From contig NZ_JIBU02000023.1 in assembly GCF_000633595.2 (NCBI RefSeq), positions 310,001 through 374,000 of the forward strand: 64,000 nt of DNA. Reading direction: 5' to 3'. Under the pieces are notes generated by a model that did no database searches, was not told the DNA's origin, and saw only the letters and a list, made by a program, of their open reading frames with translations. This stretch comes from Clostridium drakei. Its GTDB lineage: Bacteria; Bacillota; Clostridia; Clostridiales; Clostridiaceae. The translations under genes and the position numbers were made by a program. Below, one piece after another: positions 1-9,342 of the stretch. Position 1 is the stretch's first letter. The number at the start of each line of letters is the position of its first letter.

Positions 1-223
1 TTTCCATACTTATTGCTGTAAATGTACCTCCAAAAAAAGAAACTTCGATTATTGAATTTTCTCTTTTTATAGTTTTTAAATATTCTTCTATAGTATTTCT
101 AGTAAATTCAGCATCTATTTTCCCACTGCTTCCTGTTATAGTATTTTGATTACAAAATACGCAATTATGTGGACACCCTTCATGAGGCACAAATATAGGT
201 ATTATATAATGATTTTTACCCAT
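1..223 (-). CDS. Radical-SAM protein, Elp3-like (5' part; runs off the left edge)
   Basis: Only the first 74 codons are in the window. Residues 17-24 read CPHNCVFC, the CxxxCxxC loop that binds the radical-SAM 4Fe-4S cluster, and a GGTF motif follows near residue 70. The opening, with a short beta strand ending VPHEGCPHNC, resembles the COG1243 Elp3-type radical-SAM proteins that lie beside rnc in clostridia; that assignment is from family knowledge. The ATG overlaps the rnc stop by 8 bases, so the two are translationally coupled. The substrate cannot be judged, and the C-terminal half is not visible. Confidence 0.8.
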   Translation of the reverse strand, partial: MGKNHYIIPIFVPHEGCPHNCVFCNQNTITGSSGKIDAEFTRNTIEEYLKTIKRENSIIEVSFFGGTFTAISME

Positions 224-938
224 TATCCTTCTCCAACCCCTTTAGTGCTTTTTTTGCTGCGCTTTGTTCAGATTCTTTTTTACTATAACCTGTACCATTA
301 CCTAAAACTTTGCTATTTACAGATACCTGTGTGTAAAATTTTCTTCTGTGAGGAGGTCCTTCATATTTAATTAGATCATATTGTATATCCACATCTCCAT
401 TTTTTTGCATTACCTCTTGAAGCTTTGTTTTATAATCCAATACTATTTTATTTTTTATTGCTTTATCTATAGTTTCTTTGAAATTAGTAAGTACAAATTC
501 CTTTGCCTTTTCAAAACCAGCATCAATATAAATAGCTGCTATTATAGCTTCCACACAATCTGCCAATATTGATACCCTTTCTCTTCCACCTGTAAGTTCT
601 TCACCTTTACTCATTCTTATATGTTTTCCAAGATCCCATTTCTTAGCTATTTCATAAAGAGAATTTTCACATACAATAAGTGCTCTTCTCTTAGTAAGTT
701 CCCCTTCAGTTTTTTTTGAATAATTTAAAAATAAATATTCAGATATAGAAATCTGAAGCACAGAATCTCCTAAAAATTCCAATCTTTCATTAAATTTAAT
801 ATTTTTCTTTCCATTTGCATAAGAACTATGTGTTAACGCTACTTTTAATAATTCTTTATTCTTAAAACATGTGTCTAACTTTCGTTCTAACTCTACAAAT
901 ATATCATTTTTATTGATTACACATTCATTTACAAGCAT
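216..938 (-). CDS. rnc: Ribonuclease III
   Basis: Double-strand-specific endoribonuclease that processes rRNA precursors and structured mRNAs in the cytoplasm. The 240-residue length is normal. Residues 50-59 carry the family signature NERLEFLGDS. The Mg-binding acidic residues are in this motif and in ADCVEAIIAAIYID (about 126-139). A dsRNA-binding domain occupies roughly 168-238 and ends in a conserved SAAKKAL helix. The ATG has a GGAG eight bases upstream. The gene follows acpP, as in many Firmicutes, but a hairpin at 1021-1046 separates the two. It overlaps the downstream radical-SAM gene by 8 bases. Confidence 0.96.
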   Translation of the reverse strand: MLVNECVINKNDIFVELERKLDTCFKNKELLKVALTHSSYANGKKNIKFNERLEFLGDSVLQISISEYLFLNYSKKTEGELTKRRALIVCENSLYEIAKKWDLGKHIRMSKGEELTGGRERVSILADCVEAIIAAIYIDAGFEKAKEFVLTNFKETIDKAIKNKIVLDYKTKLQEVMQKNGDVDIQYDLIKYEGPPHRRKFYTQVSVNSKVLGNGTGYSKKESEQSAAKKALKGLEKDNG

Positions 939-952
939 TATTTTAACTCCTT

Positions 953-970
953 CTGAAGTTTATTCTTCAG
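953..970 (-). promoter_or_regulatory. Short hairpin in the rnc leader
   Basis: CTGAAG (953-958) and CTTCAG (965-970) form a 6-bp stem with a 6-base loop that ends a few bases before the rnc Shine-Dalgarno. rnc is autoregulated through leader cleavage in some bacteria, but this stem is far shorter than a usual RNase III site, so a role is speculative. Confidence 0.3.
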
Positions 971-1020
971 GTTGCTATTTAATTAAGTAAACTCAAGAAT
1001 AAACTACAACTTTACAGATT

Positions 1021-1046
1021 TAAAGTCCCGTATATAGCGGGACTTT
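1021..1046 (-). terminator. Hairpin downstream of acpP
   Basis: A perfect 10-bp stem TAAAGTCCCG / CGGGACTTTA with a 7-base loop lies 5 bases after the acpP stop. The GC-rich core and position suit an intrinsic terminator, but the following T run on the minus strand is short, so read-through into rnc is likely. Confidence 0.6.
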
Positions 1047-1050
1047 AATT

Positions 1051-1281
1051 CTACTCTTCAGTATGATTTTTTATGTACTCAACTACGTCACCAACAGTAG
1101 TTATTTTTTCAGCATCTTCATCAGGTATTTCTAAATCAAACTCTGTTTCCAAAGCCATTATTAATTCAACAACATCAAGTGAATCAGCACCTAAATCATC
1201 AATAAATGATGCTTCCATAGTTACTTCTTCTGAGCTTATACCAAGCTGCTCTGAAATTAAATTTTGAATTTTTTCAAACAT
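1051..1281 (-). CDS. acpP: Acyl carrier protein
   Basis: Carries growing acyl chains on a 4'-phosphopantetheine arm in type II fatty acid synthesis. The acidic 76-residue product has [15 protein letters not shown], in which the serine at about residue 34 is the attachment site. I chose the ATG at 1281 rather than the GTG three codons upstream because AGGAGG lies eight bases before it and the upstream GTG overlaps that ribosome binding site. It sits downstream of plsX, which uses acyl-ACP, and has its own near-consensus promoter at 1313-1341, so it can be made in excess of PlsX. Confidence 0.96.
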   Translation of the reverse strand: MFEKIQNLISEQLGISSEEVTMEASFIDDLGADSLDVVELIMALETEFDLEIPDEDAEKITTVGDVVEYIKNHTEE

Positions 1282-1312
1282 AATTGTCACCTCCTAAAAG
1301 CTTTATACATAA

Positions 1313-1341
1313 ATAATATTACATAACTACTTCACCGTCAA
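1313..1341 (-). promoter_or_regulatory. Sigma-A promoter of acpP
   Basis: On the minus strand TTGACG (1341-1336), exactly 17 bases, then TATTAT (1318-1313). This is close to the vegetative consensus and lies about 30 bases upstream of the acpP start codon. No FapR-like operator was recognised. Confidence 0.65.
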
Positions 1342-1419
1342 TATAAATGCTACTAAAATTATTATGTTAAATTATTTTATATTAATTCATTAAATTTATA
1401 TTATTCAAAAAATATATTA

Positions 1420-2427
1420 CTAATTTTCTTCTGCTAACTTTTCCAGTTGAATTTTTATCTTATCTACAATTTCATTTTCATAACAATTATAAGCTTGTTT
1501 TATTGCATTTTTGAAAGCTTTACTATCTGAACTACCGTGAGCCTTTATAGAAATTGCTTTTGATCCTAAAAATACAGATCCTCCATATTCGGAATAGTCC
1601 ATTTTTTTCTTTAATCCTTTAAACACAGGTTTTAATAGTGCTGCACCTACTTTTGTTGTAAATGATTTCATAATTTCTTCTTTAATCATGCTAAATAAAT
1701 TCATGGCTACTCCTTCATACATTTTCAGTATGGTATTGCCTACAAATCCATCACAAACTAAAATATTTACATCACCATTACATACATCTCTTGGTTCCAC
1801 ATTACCTATAAAATTGAACTCATCTGATTTAAGTTTAAACATTTGATAAGTACTTTTAGTTAACTCATTTCCCTTTTCTTCTTCCACTCCTATATTTATT
1901 AATCCAATACTGGGATTAGTAATCTTCAAAATATTTTCAAAGTATATTTTTCCCATTAAGGCAAATTGAATTAAATATTGAGGTTTACAATCAACATTAG
2001 CTCCTACATCTGTTACCATAAATGCTCCATTTTTGCCTGGAATAATAGGTGCTAAAGTCACTCTATCTATCCCTTTAATTCTTCCTGCTATAAGCGTTGC
2101 TGCTGTCATTATGGCACCTGTACTTCCTGCTGAAACAACACCTTGCGCTTTTCCTTCTTTCACCAATTCAAAAGCTCTAACTAAACTAGAGTCCTTTTTC
2201 TTTCTAACAGCCATAACTGGAGCTTCATTTGTACTTATTATCTCTTCAGCATTAAATATTTCAATTTTATCCTTAGGATATTTGTAATTATTCAATTCCT
2301 TTTCAATAAGTTCTTTCTTACCTGTAATAATTATATTTACATCATACTCTTTTACAGCTTGAACACATCCATCTACCACAGCTGCTGGTGCAAAGTCTCC
2401 TCCCATACCATCTACTGCAATAACCAT
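1420..2427 (-). CDS. plsX: Phosphate acyltransferase PlsX
   Basis: Converts acyl-ACP and phosphate to acyl-phosphate, the donor used by PlsY to start phospholipid synthesis; it is a peripheral membrane enzyme. The 335-residue product begins [12 protein letters not shown], the typical PlsX opening. It has [15 protein letters not shown] (about 67-81), a stretch characteristic of the family, and a central [13 protein letters not shown] strand. Length is normal. Start is ATG with AGGAAG upstream. It lies between rpmF and acpP, the usual Firmicute order. Confidence 0.95.
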   Translation of the reverse strand: MVIAVDGMGGDFAPAAVVDGCVQAVKEYDVNIIITGKKELIEKELNNYKYPKDKIEIFNAEEIISTNEAPVMAVRKKKDSSLVRAFELVKEGKAQGVVSAGSTGAIMTAATLIAGRIKGIDRVTLAPIIPGKNGAFMVTDVGANVDCKPQYLIQFALMGKIYFENILKITNPSIGLINIGVEEEKGNELTKSTYQMFKLKSDEFNFIGNVEPRDVCNGDVNILVCDGFVGNTILKMYEGVAMNLFSMIKEEIMKSFTTKVGAALLKPVFKGLKKKMDYSEYGGSVFLGSKAISIKAHGSSDSKAFKNAIKQAYNCYENEIVDKIKIQLEKLAEEN

Positions 2428-2492
2428 ATTCTCACTTCCTTTTTATGCAACAGCTGATAAGCCATAACATTTATTAATTATTATGAAAAAAA

Positions 2493-2512
2493 AGAAAGTC
2501 CTATGACTTTCT
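2493..2512 (-). terminator. Terminator after rpmF
   Basis: On the minus strand AGAAAGTC-ATAG-GACTTTCT is followed directly by a run of eight T, 7 bases after the rpmF stop. It is a clear intrinsic terminator, probably partial because plsX lies just downstream in the same direction. Confidence 0.8.
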
Positions 2513-2518
2513 CTTTTG

Positions 2519-2701
2519 TTATTTTTCTGTTGAAATAACTTCTTTGCCATTATAATATCCACAACTCTTGCACACTCTATGAGCAAGTTTCATTTCATGA
2601 CACTGAGGACATTCAACTATTCCTGGTAAACTTAATTTGAAAGTTTGTGCTCTTCTTCTATCTCTTCTTCCTTTTGAAAATCTTCTCGCTGGATTTCCCA
2701 C
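2519..2701 (-). CDS. rpmF: 50S ribosomal protein L32
   Basis: A 60-residue basic ribosomal protein. The N-terminus is the conserved [16 protein letters not shown] region, and CPQC (31-34) with CKSC (44-47) form a complete zinc ribbon, so this is the zinc-containing form. The start is GTG, with AAGGAGG at the usual distance. It is 14 bases downstream of the DUF177 gene, the standard pairing. Confidence 0.96.
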   Translation of the reverse strand: MGNPARRFSKGRRDRRRAQTFKLSLPGIVECPQCHEMKLAHRVCKSCGYYNGKEVISTEK

Positions 2702-2715
2702 AGTAAAACACCTCC

Positions 2716-3219
2716 TTAATCAGTCGAAAACATGTCTTTCAATTTTGCCAATCTTGGGTCTATATCATCATCTTCACATTGGCATGTAGCAAAATTTAGA
2801 TTATTACCACATTTATGGCATAATCCTTTGCAATCTTCTCTACAAAGCCTTTTAATTGGCATCTCTACAATTATATTGTTTTCAATTACTTCTGTGATAT
2901 CTATTGTATCACTATCAATAAAGATGACATCGCCATCTCTACTTGCTCCATCATTATTGGTAAATTGTTCTTCAATGGTAATATCCACAGCATAACCAAA
3001 TTTTTCAAGACACCTTGAACAAGTTAGCTCTAACATGGTGCTTATAGTGCCATTTAAAGCAAGCATATCACCAATTTTATTTAGTGCCCCATTTAATTTA
3101 ATTGGATGTAGAAATTTTATAGTTTCCCTACCATCATGAAAACTTTCTTCCTGAATTTCAAGATGGAGCTCTTTTTCGGCCTTTTCTCTTTTTAATAAAT
3201 CTGACACATCTAATTTCAT
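2716..3219 (-). CDS. yceD: DUF177 (YceD-type) protein, 23S rRNA accumulation factor family
   Basis: The 167-residue acidic protein has a central CSRCLEKF motif and a C-terminal cysteine cluster ([13 protein letters not shown], then CQC), all features of the DUF177/YceD family. The family is co-transcribed with rpmF in most bacteria and has been linked to 23S rRNA accumulation; its biochemistry is not settled. I chose the ATG at 3219 because GAGGTG sits six bases upstream; the GTG three codons earlier overlaps it. Confidence 0.88.
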   Translation of the reverse strand: MKLDVSDLLKREKAEKELHLEIQEESFHDGRETIKFLHPIKLNGALNKIGDMLALNGTISTMLELTCSRCLEKFGYAVDITIEEQFTNNDGASRDGDVIFIDSDTIDITEVIENNIIVEMPIKRLCREDCKGLCHKCGNNLNFATCQCEDDDIDPRLAKLKDMFSTD

Positions 3220-3314
3220 AATGCTCACCTCTACATATTAGCCACATTTATTATATAAAGATGAGCATTAAAAGTCAAGAATTATTTATTGTTGCTATTT
3301 AATTGCAATTTCTC

Positions 3315-4514
3315 TTATTTACCAGATACTACAATATTTTTTGTATCTCTAGCTATCATAAGTTCTTCATCTGTTGGAATTACAAATACTTTAACTTTTG
3401 AATCTGAAGTACTTATTTCAATTGCTTCTCCTCTTTGAGCATTCTTTTCTGCATCTATTTTAATTCCTAAATAAGTTAATCCTTCGCATATCTTTGCTCT
3501 ATTTACGCCTGAGTTTTCACCAAGTCCTGCTGTAAATACTATTGCATCTACTCCATTTAAAGCTGCTACATAAGAACCTATAGAAGTTCTTACTCTATAA
3601 TCAAATAGATTTATTGCAAGCTCTGCTCTTTTATTTCCTTCTTTAGCTGAATTCTCAATATCTCTGAAGTCACTGCTTACTCCTGATACACCGAATACAC
3701 CTGATTTTTTATTTATTAAATCATTAATTTCATCCACACTTAAATTTAATTCTTTCATTAAGAAAGGTATTATTGAAGGGTCTATATCTCCACATCTAGT
3801 TCCCATAACAAGTCCTGCAAGTGGAGTAAATCCCATTGTAGTATCTACAGCCTTTCCTCCATCTACAGCACAAAGACTAGCACCATTTCCTAAATGACAA
3901 GTTATTATTTTTAATTCTTTTGGATCTTTACCCATCATTTTTGCAGCTTCTGCTGATACGAATCTATGAGAAGTTCCATGGAATCCATATTTTCTCACAC
4001 CATTTTTAGTGTAAAGTTCATATGGTAACGCATATGTAAATGCATAGTCTGGTAAAGTTTGATGGAATGATGTATCAAACACACTAACCATTGGAGTATT
4101 TGGCATCAATTCTTTACAAGCATTTATTCCTATTATGTTTGGTGGATTATGAAGTGGTGCTAATTTAACACATTCTTCTAAAGCTTTCATAACATCTTCA
4201 TTTATAAGTACTGATTCTGCATATTTTTCTCCGCCATGAACAACTCTGTGACCTACTGCCGATATTTCTGACATGCTGCTGATTACTCCATGTTCTTTAT
4301 CAACTAAAGCATCCAATACTAATTTTATTGCAACTTTATGATCTTTCATTGGTTGTTCAATAATATACTTTTCTCCATTAACTTTTTGAGTCAATATTGA
4401 ACCTTCTATTCCTATTCTTTCAACTAATCCTTTTGCTAGTACTTTTTCATCTTCCATGTTGATTAATTGATACTTTAATGATGAACTTCCACAATTTATT
4501 ACTAATACTTTCAT
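3315..4514 (-). CDS. ackA: Acetate kinase
   Basis: Makes ATP and acetate from acetyl phosphate and ADP, the main substrate-level phosphorylation step of clostridial acetate formation. The 399-residue protein starts [14 protein letters not shown] and contains [24 protein letters not shown] and FTAGLGENS, the nucleotide- and acetate-binding motifs of the ASKHA fold. The start is ATG after AAGGAGAG. It is 16 bases downstream of pta, so the two steps from acetyl-CoA to acetate are co-expressed. Confidence 0.97.
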   Translation of the reverse strand: MKVLVINCGSSSLKYQLINMEDEKVLAKGLVERIGIEGSILTQKVNGEKYIIEQPMKDHKVAIKLVLDALVDKEHGVISSMSEISAVGHRVVHGGEKYAESVLINEDVMKALEECVKLAPLHNPPNIIGINACKELMPNTPMVSVFDTSFHQTLPDYAFTYALPYELYTKNGVRKYGFHGTSHRFVSAEAAKMMGKDPKELKIITCHLGNGASLCAVDGGKAVDTTMGFTPLAGLVMGTRCGDIDPSIIPFLMKELNLSVDEINDLINKKSGVFGVSGVSSDFRDIENSAKEGNKRAELAINLFDYRVRTSIGSYVAALNGVDAIVFTAGLGENSGVNRAKICEGLTYLGIKIDAEKNAQRGEAIEISTSDSKVKVFVIPTDEELMIARDTKNIVVSGK

Positions 4515-4530
4515 TTCTCAATCTCTCCTT

Positions 4531-5535
4531 TTAGTTTTCTTGTGCTTGTGCTTGAACTGCAGTTATAGCAACAACATTAACTATATCTTCAGCACTACAT
4601 CCTCTTGATAAATCATTGATTGGTTTAGCAAATCCTTGACAAACTGGTCCTACAGCTTCTGCTTTAGCAAATCTTTGAACTAGTTTATATCCTATATTTC
4701 CAGCTTGAATATCTGGGAATACTAATACATTTGCCTTTCCTGCTATTTTACTATTTGGAGCTTTTAAATCAGCTACTTTTTGAACTATAGCAGCATCAAG
4801 CTGTAATTCTCCATCTATATCTAAATCTGGTCTCATTGATTTTGCAAGCTCAGTAGCTTTTGTTACTTTATCAACTAATTCATGGCTAGCACTTCCCATA
4901 GTTGAGAATGATAGCATTGCAACCTTTGGATCCATTCCACAAAGATTTTTTGCAGTTTCTGCTGTACTTACAGCAATTGAAGCTAATTCTTCTGCAGTTG
5001 GACATGGATTAACTGCACAATCTGCAAAAAGGAGCATTCCATCTTTTCCATATTCGCAATTTGGTATATTCATAATAAATGTACTTGAAACAACTGATAC
5101 TCCAGGAGCAGTTTTAATTATTTGAAGTCCTGGTCTTAAAAGATCACCAGTAGTATGAATAGCTCCTGAAACCATTCCATCTCCATCCCCTAATTTTACC
5201 ATCATTGTTCCATAATATAGAGGATCTCTTACTATCTTATCTGCTTTTTCTGGAGTCATTCCTTTTTTCTTTCTCAATTCATAAAATCCATTAGCATATT
5301 TCGCAGTATCCTCTGAAGTTTCAGGATCTACTACATTTACTCCTTCTAAATTGACTCCAATACTTGCAGCTTTTTCTCTTATTACTTTTTCATTTCCTAC
5401 AAGGACTAAATTTGCAAGTCCTTCTTCTACTATTTTTGCACTTGCTTTAAGTGTTCTTTCTTCTTCACCTTCTGGTAAAACGATTGTCTTTTTATTAGCC
5501 TTAGCTTTTTCCCAAATCTCATCCATTAATTTCAT
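4531..5535 (-). CDS. pta: Phosphate acetyltransferase
   Basis: Interconverts acetyl-CoA and acetyl phosphate. The 334-residue product corresponds to the short catalytic PTA_PTB domain type. It shows KTIVLPEGEEERTLKA near the start, SGAIHTTGDLLRPGLQ in the middle and VFPDIQAGNIGYKLVQR near the end. I chose the ATG at 5535, ten bases after GGGAG; the 17 codons upstream of it in frame are AT-rich and unlike the family. It is the first gene of the pta-ackA operon, divergent from tmcAL. Confidence 0.95.
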   Translation of the reverse strand: MKLMDEIWEKAKANKKTIVLPEGEEERTLKASAKIVEEGLANLVLVGNEKVIREKAASIGVNLEGVNVVDPETSEDTAKYANGFYELRKKKGMTPEKADKIVRDPLYYGTMMVKLGDGDGMVSGAIHTTGDLLRPGLQIIKTAPGVSVVSSTFIMNIPNCEYGKDGMLLFADCAVNPCPTAEELASIAVSTAETAKNLCGMDPKVAMLSFSTMGSASHELVDKVTKATELAKSMRPDLDIDGELQLDAAIVQKVADLKAPNSKIAGKANVLVFPDIQAGNIGYKLVQRFAKAEAVGPVCQGFAKPINDLSRGCSAEDIVNVVAITAVQAQAQEN

Positions 5536-5698
5536 TTTTTTATTGCTCCCTTCAAAATATATAGAATTATATAAAAGTACATACACTATATACTATAATC
5601 CTTTTCTTATATATTTTTCAATAAAAAAACTTATATTTTTAATTTTTTCTTAAAAAAATTTCTATAAAACATAAAAATCACAATATTTTTTGTAACAT

Positions 5699-5728
5699 TT
5701 GTTTATTATTTATGTAAAATGTTATACT
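5699..5728 (+). promoter_or_regulatory. Probable promoter of tmcAL
   Basis: TTGTTT (5699-5704), an 18-base spacer, then TATACT (5723-5728) on the plus strand, about 60 bases upstream of the ATG. The -35 is only partly consensus. Confidence 0.4.
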
Positions 5729-5790
5729 TAATATTACATAAATTACTCATAAATAAATTAGACCTTACAAAAAAAATCGGAGGGCAAGGT

Positions 5791-7017
5791 ATGAATATTA
5801 CAGGAATTATAGTTGAATATAACCCTTTTCATAATGGACATTTATACCATATAAAAAAATCCAAATCACTAACTAATTGTGATGCTATTGTCGCAATAAT
5901 GAGCGGTAACTTCGTTCAAAGAGGACTTCCTGCTATAGTCGATAAATGGACCAGAACTAAAATGGCATTGATGAATGGAGTTGATTTAGTTATAGAACTT
6001 CCTTTAATTTACAGTTCATCTTCTGCTGAATTTTTTGCTAGCGGAGCCATAAGCCTTTTAAATAGTTTGGGAACAGTAAATAATCTATGTTTTGGAAGTG
6101 AATGTGGCGATATCGAGACTTTATTATACATATCAAAAATACTATCTGAAGAACCTGAAAATTTTAAAAAATTTCTCAGAGATGAACTCAATAAAGGTTT
6201 TTCTTATCCACTTGCAAGAAGTAAAGCATTATTAAAATTTTTGAAAGTTTCCAGCAGTGAATTATCTCGTTTTAAAAATATTCAAGAAATTTTGAATTCT
6301 CCCAATAATATTTTGGGTTTAGAATATTGCAAAAAATTAATCAAATTGAATAGTAATATTTTGCCCTTTACTATAAATAGAGAAGGGGGACACTATAATA
6401 GTACTGTTTTTAATGAACAATTTTCTAGTGCATCCTCCATTAGAAAATATTTAAAAGAAAATACAAATATCAATATTTTAAAAAAATACATTCCAAAAAA
6501 TGTATATACCTTATTGTTAAATTTAAATGAAAACAATTACCATTTCACCTTTGAGGATGAAATGATTTCTTATATAAAATATAAATATACCTTATATAAA
6601 AATTCTATAACAAAACTTCCAGACGTATCTGAAGGTATTGAAAATAGAATATTCAAAGTCTTAGAAAATACTAAAAATTTTAATGACCTAATATTACATT
6701 CCAAAACTAAAAGATATACTTATACTCGTATAAACAGAATTCTATGTCAATTTTTCCTAGGTTTGGAAAACTGGGATACTGCAACTTTAAGAAAAGATCC
6801 TTGTCCATATGCTAGAATTCTTGGTTTTAATTCCACAGGTTCAAAACTTTTGAAAACATTAAAGGAAACCTCAACCATCCCTATATACACTAAACTTCCC
6901 AAAGATCCAATTCCTACTTTAAGTTTAGATATACATGGTACTAAGGTCTACAGTCTGTTAAATAAAAGTATAAATCCTAATGCAGACTATTTGACCAGTC
7001 CAATAATAATTAAATAG
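5791..7017 (+). CDS. tmcAL: tRNA(Met) cytidine acetate ligase (YlbM family)
   Basis: A 408-residue nucleotidyltransferase-fold protein. It starts NITGIIVEYNPFHNGHLYHI, which carries the HxGH-type adenylylation motif (NGH), and IMSGNFVQRG follows around residue 38. In B. subtilis this family activates acetate with ATP and makes N4-acetylcytidine in the anticodon of elongator tRNA-Met; the function is from that family. I chose the ATG at 5791 because GGAGG lies seven bases upstream; the in-frame extension before it spans the promoter. It is divergent from pta, whose product chain ends in acetate, the substrate of this enzyme. Confidence 0.9.
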   Translation: MNITGIIVEYNPFHNGHLYHIKKSKSLTNCDAIVAIMSGNFVQRGLPAIVDKWTRTKMALMNGVDLVIELPLIYSSSSAEFFASGAISLLNSLGTVNNLCFGSECGDIETLLYISKILSEEPENFKKFLRDELNKGFSYPLARSKALLKFLKVSSSELSRFKNIQEILNSPNNILGLEYCKKLIKLNSNILPFTINREGGHYNSTVFNEQFSSASSIRKYLKENTNINILKKYIPKNVYTLLLNLNENNYHFTFEDEMISYIKYKYTLYKNSITKLPDVSEGIENRIFKVLENTKNFNDLILHSKTKRYTYTRINRILCQFFLGLENWDTATLRKDPCPYARILGFNSTGSKLLKTLKETSTIPIYTKLPKDPIPTLSLDIHGTKVYSLLNKSINPNADYLTSPIIIK

Positions 7018-7163
7018 CCTTACACATAAACAATTTAACACCATCTTATATAAAATTAGAATAACTAATAAAATTTCTAAATATACTTATATAGCAAGTT
7101 AAACTTCGTAGTACTTGCAGAATTTTCCCACACTGTAGATTTATATAAGGTTGGTGTTTAAGA

Positions 7164-8333
7164 TTGAAAATTATTTTATACATATTGATAATAATCATAA
7201 TTATATTACTAGCTCTTTTACTGAAGAACAAAAATATTTTTGTAACCATAATTTGTTCTTTGATTATATTGGAAATAATAGCTTCTCCTAAATTATGTAT
7301 AGATGGAGCGGTATCCGGATCTTTACTTTTTTTCTATAAAGTATTTCCTTCTTTATTTTCATTTTTAATCGTATCAAATGTAATAATGGCTTACGATGGC
7401 ATATATATATACTCTAAAATTCTTGGAACTGCTTTATGTAGACCATTAAGACTTCCTAAAAACTGTAGCTTTGTATTAATTATAAGTTTGCTCTGTGGAT
7501 ATCCTTTAGGCGCAAAATATGCTTGTGATCTGTATGAAAAGAATATAATAAACTTAAAAACCTGTGAAAGGTTATTAAATATAGCTTCAAATGCAAGCCC
7601 TCTATTTGTACTTGGGTCTGTAGGTATATCCATGTTAAAAGACTCTAAAATAGGATATATATTATTATTATCAAATGCTCTCTCATGTATAGCTATGGGC
7701 TTTTTTCTTCCTGCAGATATTTGTGGACAAAAAAATGGCTTTAAGGGAACTCACACTTACTCAAATTCAAACATTGGTAATGTCCTTAAATCCAGTATTG
7801 AAAATTCCATTAAAACCTGCCTATCTATAGGAGGATTTGTTACCCTTTTTTCTGTAGTAAATAATATTGTTAAAAGTAACTATTTATTTAATAGTTTTTC
7901 ATATAAGCTTTCTCTATTGCTTAATACTCCACAAGACATATTACAGGGATTCCTGCTTGGAATAATAGAAATGACTAATGGATGCAATTTAGTTTCAGCA
8001 TCAAATTCATCCATATTATTAAAAATAGCAATAGTAAGTTTTCTTTTTACATTTAGCGGATTATCTATTATTTCACAAGTTTACTCTTTTACTTATAAAT
8101 TTAATATTTCCATGAAAAAATATGCTTTCAGAAAGATACTACAAGGTATAAGCTGTTCTGCAATAAGCATTATTCTTTATAAACTTATGTATTTCAGTCA
8201 ATCAAAACAAAGCTCAAATATAAATTATATAAGCACTTACTCACTTGAATATGGCTTTATAATAACAATTATTTTTTTAATAATGTTACCTTGGATTATT
8301 TTTAAGATCAAGAAGCTATTTCATATCTCTTAG
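7164..8333 (+). CDS. ylbJ: Sporulation integral membrane protein YlbJ
   Basis: A 389-residue polytopic membrane protein of the nucleoside-recognition/GATE-like family, needed for spore cortex and heat resistance in B. subtilis. Several hydrophobic spans are visible, beginning with residues 3-19. Conserved blocks are SLLCGYPLGAKYACDLYE, SNASPLFVLGSVG and a C-terminal LLGIIEMTNGCN. The start is TTG at 7164 with only a weak Shine-Dalgarno, so it may be off by a few codons. A sigma-E-like pair, TAATAAT (7004-7010), 14 bases, CATAAACA (7025-7032), lies upstream and fits the sigma-E control known for ylbJ, though it leaves a 125-base leader containing a GCAAGT/ACTTGC hairpin. The 3' end overlaps the convergent gene by 18 bases. 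Confidence 0.87.
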   Translation: MKIILYILIIIIIILLALLLKNKNIFVTIICSLIILEIIASPKLCIDGAVSGSLLFFYKVFPSLFSFLIVSNVIMAYDGIYIYSKILGTALCRPLRLPKNCSFVLIISLLCGYPLGAKYACDLYEKNIINLKTCERLLNIASNASPLFVLGSVGISMLKDSKIGYILLLSNALSCIAMGFFLPADICGQKNGFKGTHTYSNSNIGNVLKSSIENSIKTCLSIGGFVTLFSVVNNIVKSNYLFNSFSYKLSLLLNTPQDILQGFLLGIIEMTNGCNLVSASNSSILLKIAIVSFLFTFSGLSIISQVYSFTYKFNISMKKYAFRKILQGISCSAISIILYKLMYFSQSKQSSNINYISTYSLEYGFIITIIFLIMLPWIIFKIKKLFHIS

Positions 8334-8840
8334 TTCTTTAACATTTTCTCTTATGGTATCAGAATTCAAGTTAATGCTAGATTCCAAATCAATTACAAAA
8401 TCTTGCATTTGCTTTTTTAAGTTTATCATCATAATTTTACTTTTATTAGCTATTTCATTGTCTAACTGATTTAAAATTTCATCTGCATAATCTCTAGCTC
8501 CTAATCTTATGGATTTAGCACTTCTTTCAGCAGAAGCTACAATAGCCTCTGCTTTTACTTTTGCTTGTTTTGTTATATCGTGATTTTCTATCTGCTTCTT
8601 TAAAAAGTTAATATTTTCCCTTTTTAAATTTTCAGATTCTTCAATAGCCTCACTTAATATTCTTTCTTTTTCCTCAACTATCCATTGTGCTTTTTTCAAT
8701 TCATCTGGAAGATAATTAATTATTTTTTCTATTATTTCCAAAGTTTCTTTTTTGTGTACTATGACTTTCCCTGTCATAGGAACTTTTGCAGATGTTTCTA
8801 TAATTTCATTAAGATATTCTAGTAATTTAATAACATCCAT
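8316..8840 (-). CDS. Coiled-coil protein of unknown function (V-ATPase subunit E/DivIVA-like)
   Basis: The 174-residue product has no signal peptide or membrane span. Residues about 45-160 are a long charged alpha-helix rich in E, K and I, with the segment QAKVKAEAIVASAERSAKSI typical of elongated stalk proteins. Relatives in clostridia are often labelled 'ATPase', but no nucleotide-binding motif is visible, so that name is not supported. It lies 14 bases downstream of coaD with AAGGGGG before its ATG, and it is convergent with ylbJ, overlapping its last 18 bases. Function is unknown; a structural or division-site scaffold role is only a guess. Confidence 0.75.
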   Translation of the reverse strand: MDVIKLLEYLNEIIETSAKVPMTGKVIVHKKETLEIIEKIINYLPDELKKAQWIVEEKERILSEAIEESENLKRENINFLKKQIENHDITKQAKVKAEAIVASAERSAKSIRLGARDYADEILNQLDNEIANKSKIMMINLKKQMQDFVIDLESSINLNSDTIRENVKELRDMK

Positions 8841-8854
8841 AAAATCTTTTCCCC

Positions 8855-9337
8855 CTAAAGGTTTTTTATCTTATTAATTACAGCTGGCATTACACTATCT
8901 GGTACTAATCCTTTAATACATCCACCAAACATAGCTACTTGCTTAACTGATGAAGAGCTTAGAAAAGAATTTCCTGAACTAGCCATCATAAATACTGTTT
9001 CTATATTAGGATCCAATTTACTATTCATAAGTGACATTTGAAACTCATATTCAAAATCTGAAACAGCTCTAAGTCCTTTAACTATTACCTTAGCATTCTT
9101 CTGTCTCAAAAAATTAATAAGTAATCCACTGAAACTTTCAACCTTTACATTTGGTATATCTTTAACAGCTCTTTTAATTAATTCAACTCTTTCTTCTATA
9201 TCAAAAAGCCCTTTTTTTTGAGGATTTATTAATACTCCAACAACCAATTCGTCAAAAACCTTTGAAGATCTTTTTATTATATCTAAATGACCATTAGTTA
9301 TAGGATCAAAACTTCCAGGATATACTGCTGTTCTCAT
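8855..9337 (-). CDS. coaD: Phosphopantetheine adenylyltransferase
   Basis: Transfers AMP from ATP to 4'-phosphopantetheine, the fourth step of CoA synthesis. The 160-residue hexameric-type enzyme opens [18 protein letters not shown] with the TxGH-type motif at 14-17. It has [13 protein letters not shown] in the middle and [11 protein letters not shown] in place of the usual ISSTxxR loop. GGGAGG precedes the ATG. It is five bases downstream of rsmD, the usual rsmD-coaD pair. With coaBC at 28 kb, two steps of the same pathway are in this window. Confidence 0.96.
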   Translation of the reverse strand: MRTAVYPGSFDPITNGHLDIIKRSSKVFDELVVGVLINPQKKGLFDIEERVELIKRAVKDIPNVKVESFSGLLINFLRQKNAKVIVKGLRAVSDFEYEFQMSLMNSKLDPNIETVFMMASSGNSFLSSSSVKQVAMFGGCIKGLVPDSVMPAVINKIKNL

Positions 9338-9342
9338 AATAA

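Noticed and set aside
7004-7032. Sigma-E promoter for ylbJ as a separate feature
   Set aside because: TAATAAT, 14 bases, CATAAACA fits only partly and leaves a long leader; mentioned in the ylbJ entry but not strong enough to stand alone.
7046-7249. 67-codon minus-strand frame at the start of ylbJ
   Set aside because: No Shine-Dalgarno, composition of a hydrophobic shadow, and overlaps the ylbJ leader and first membrane span.
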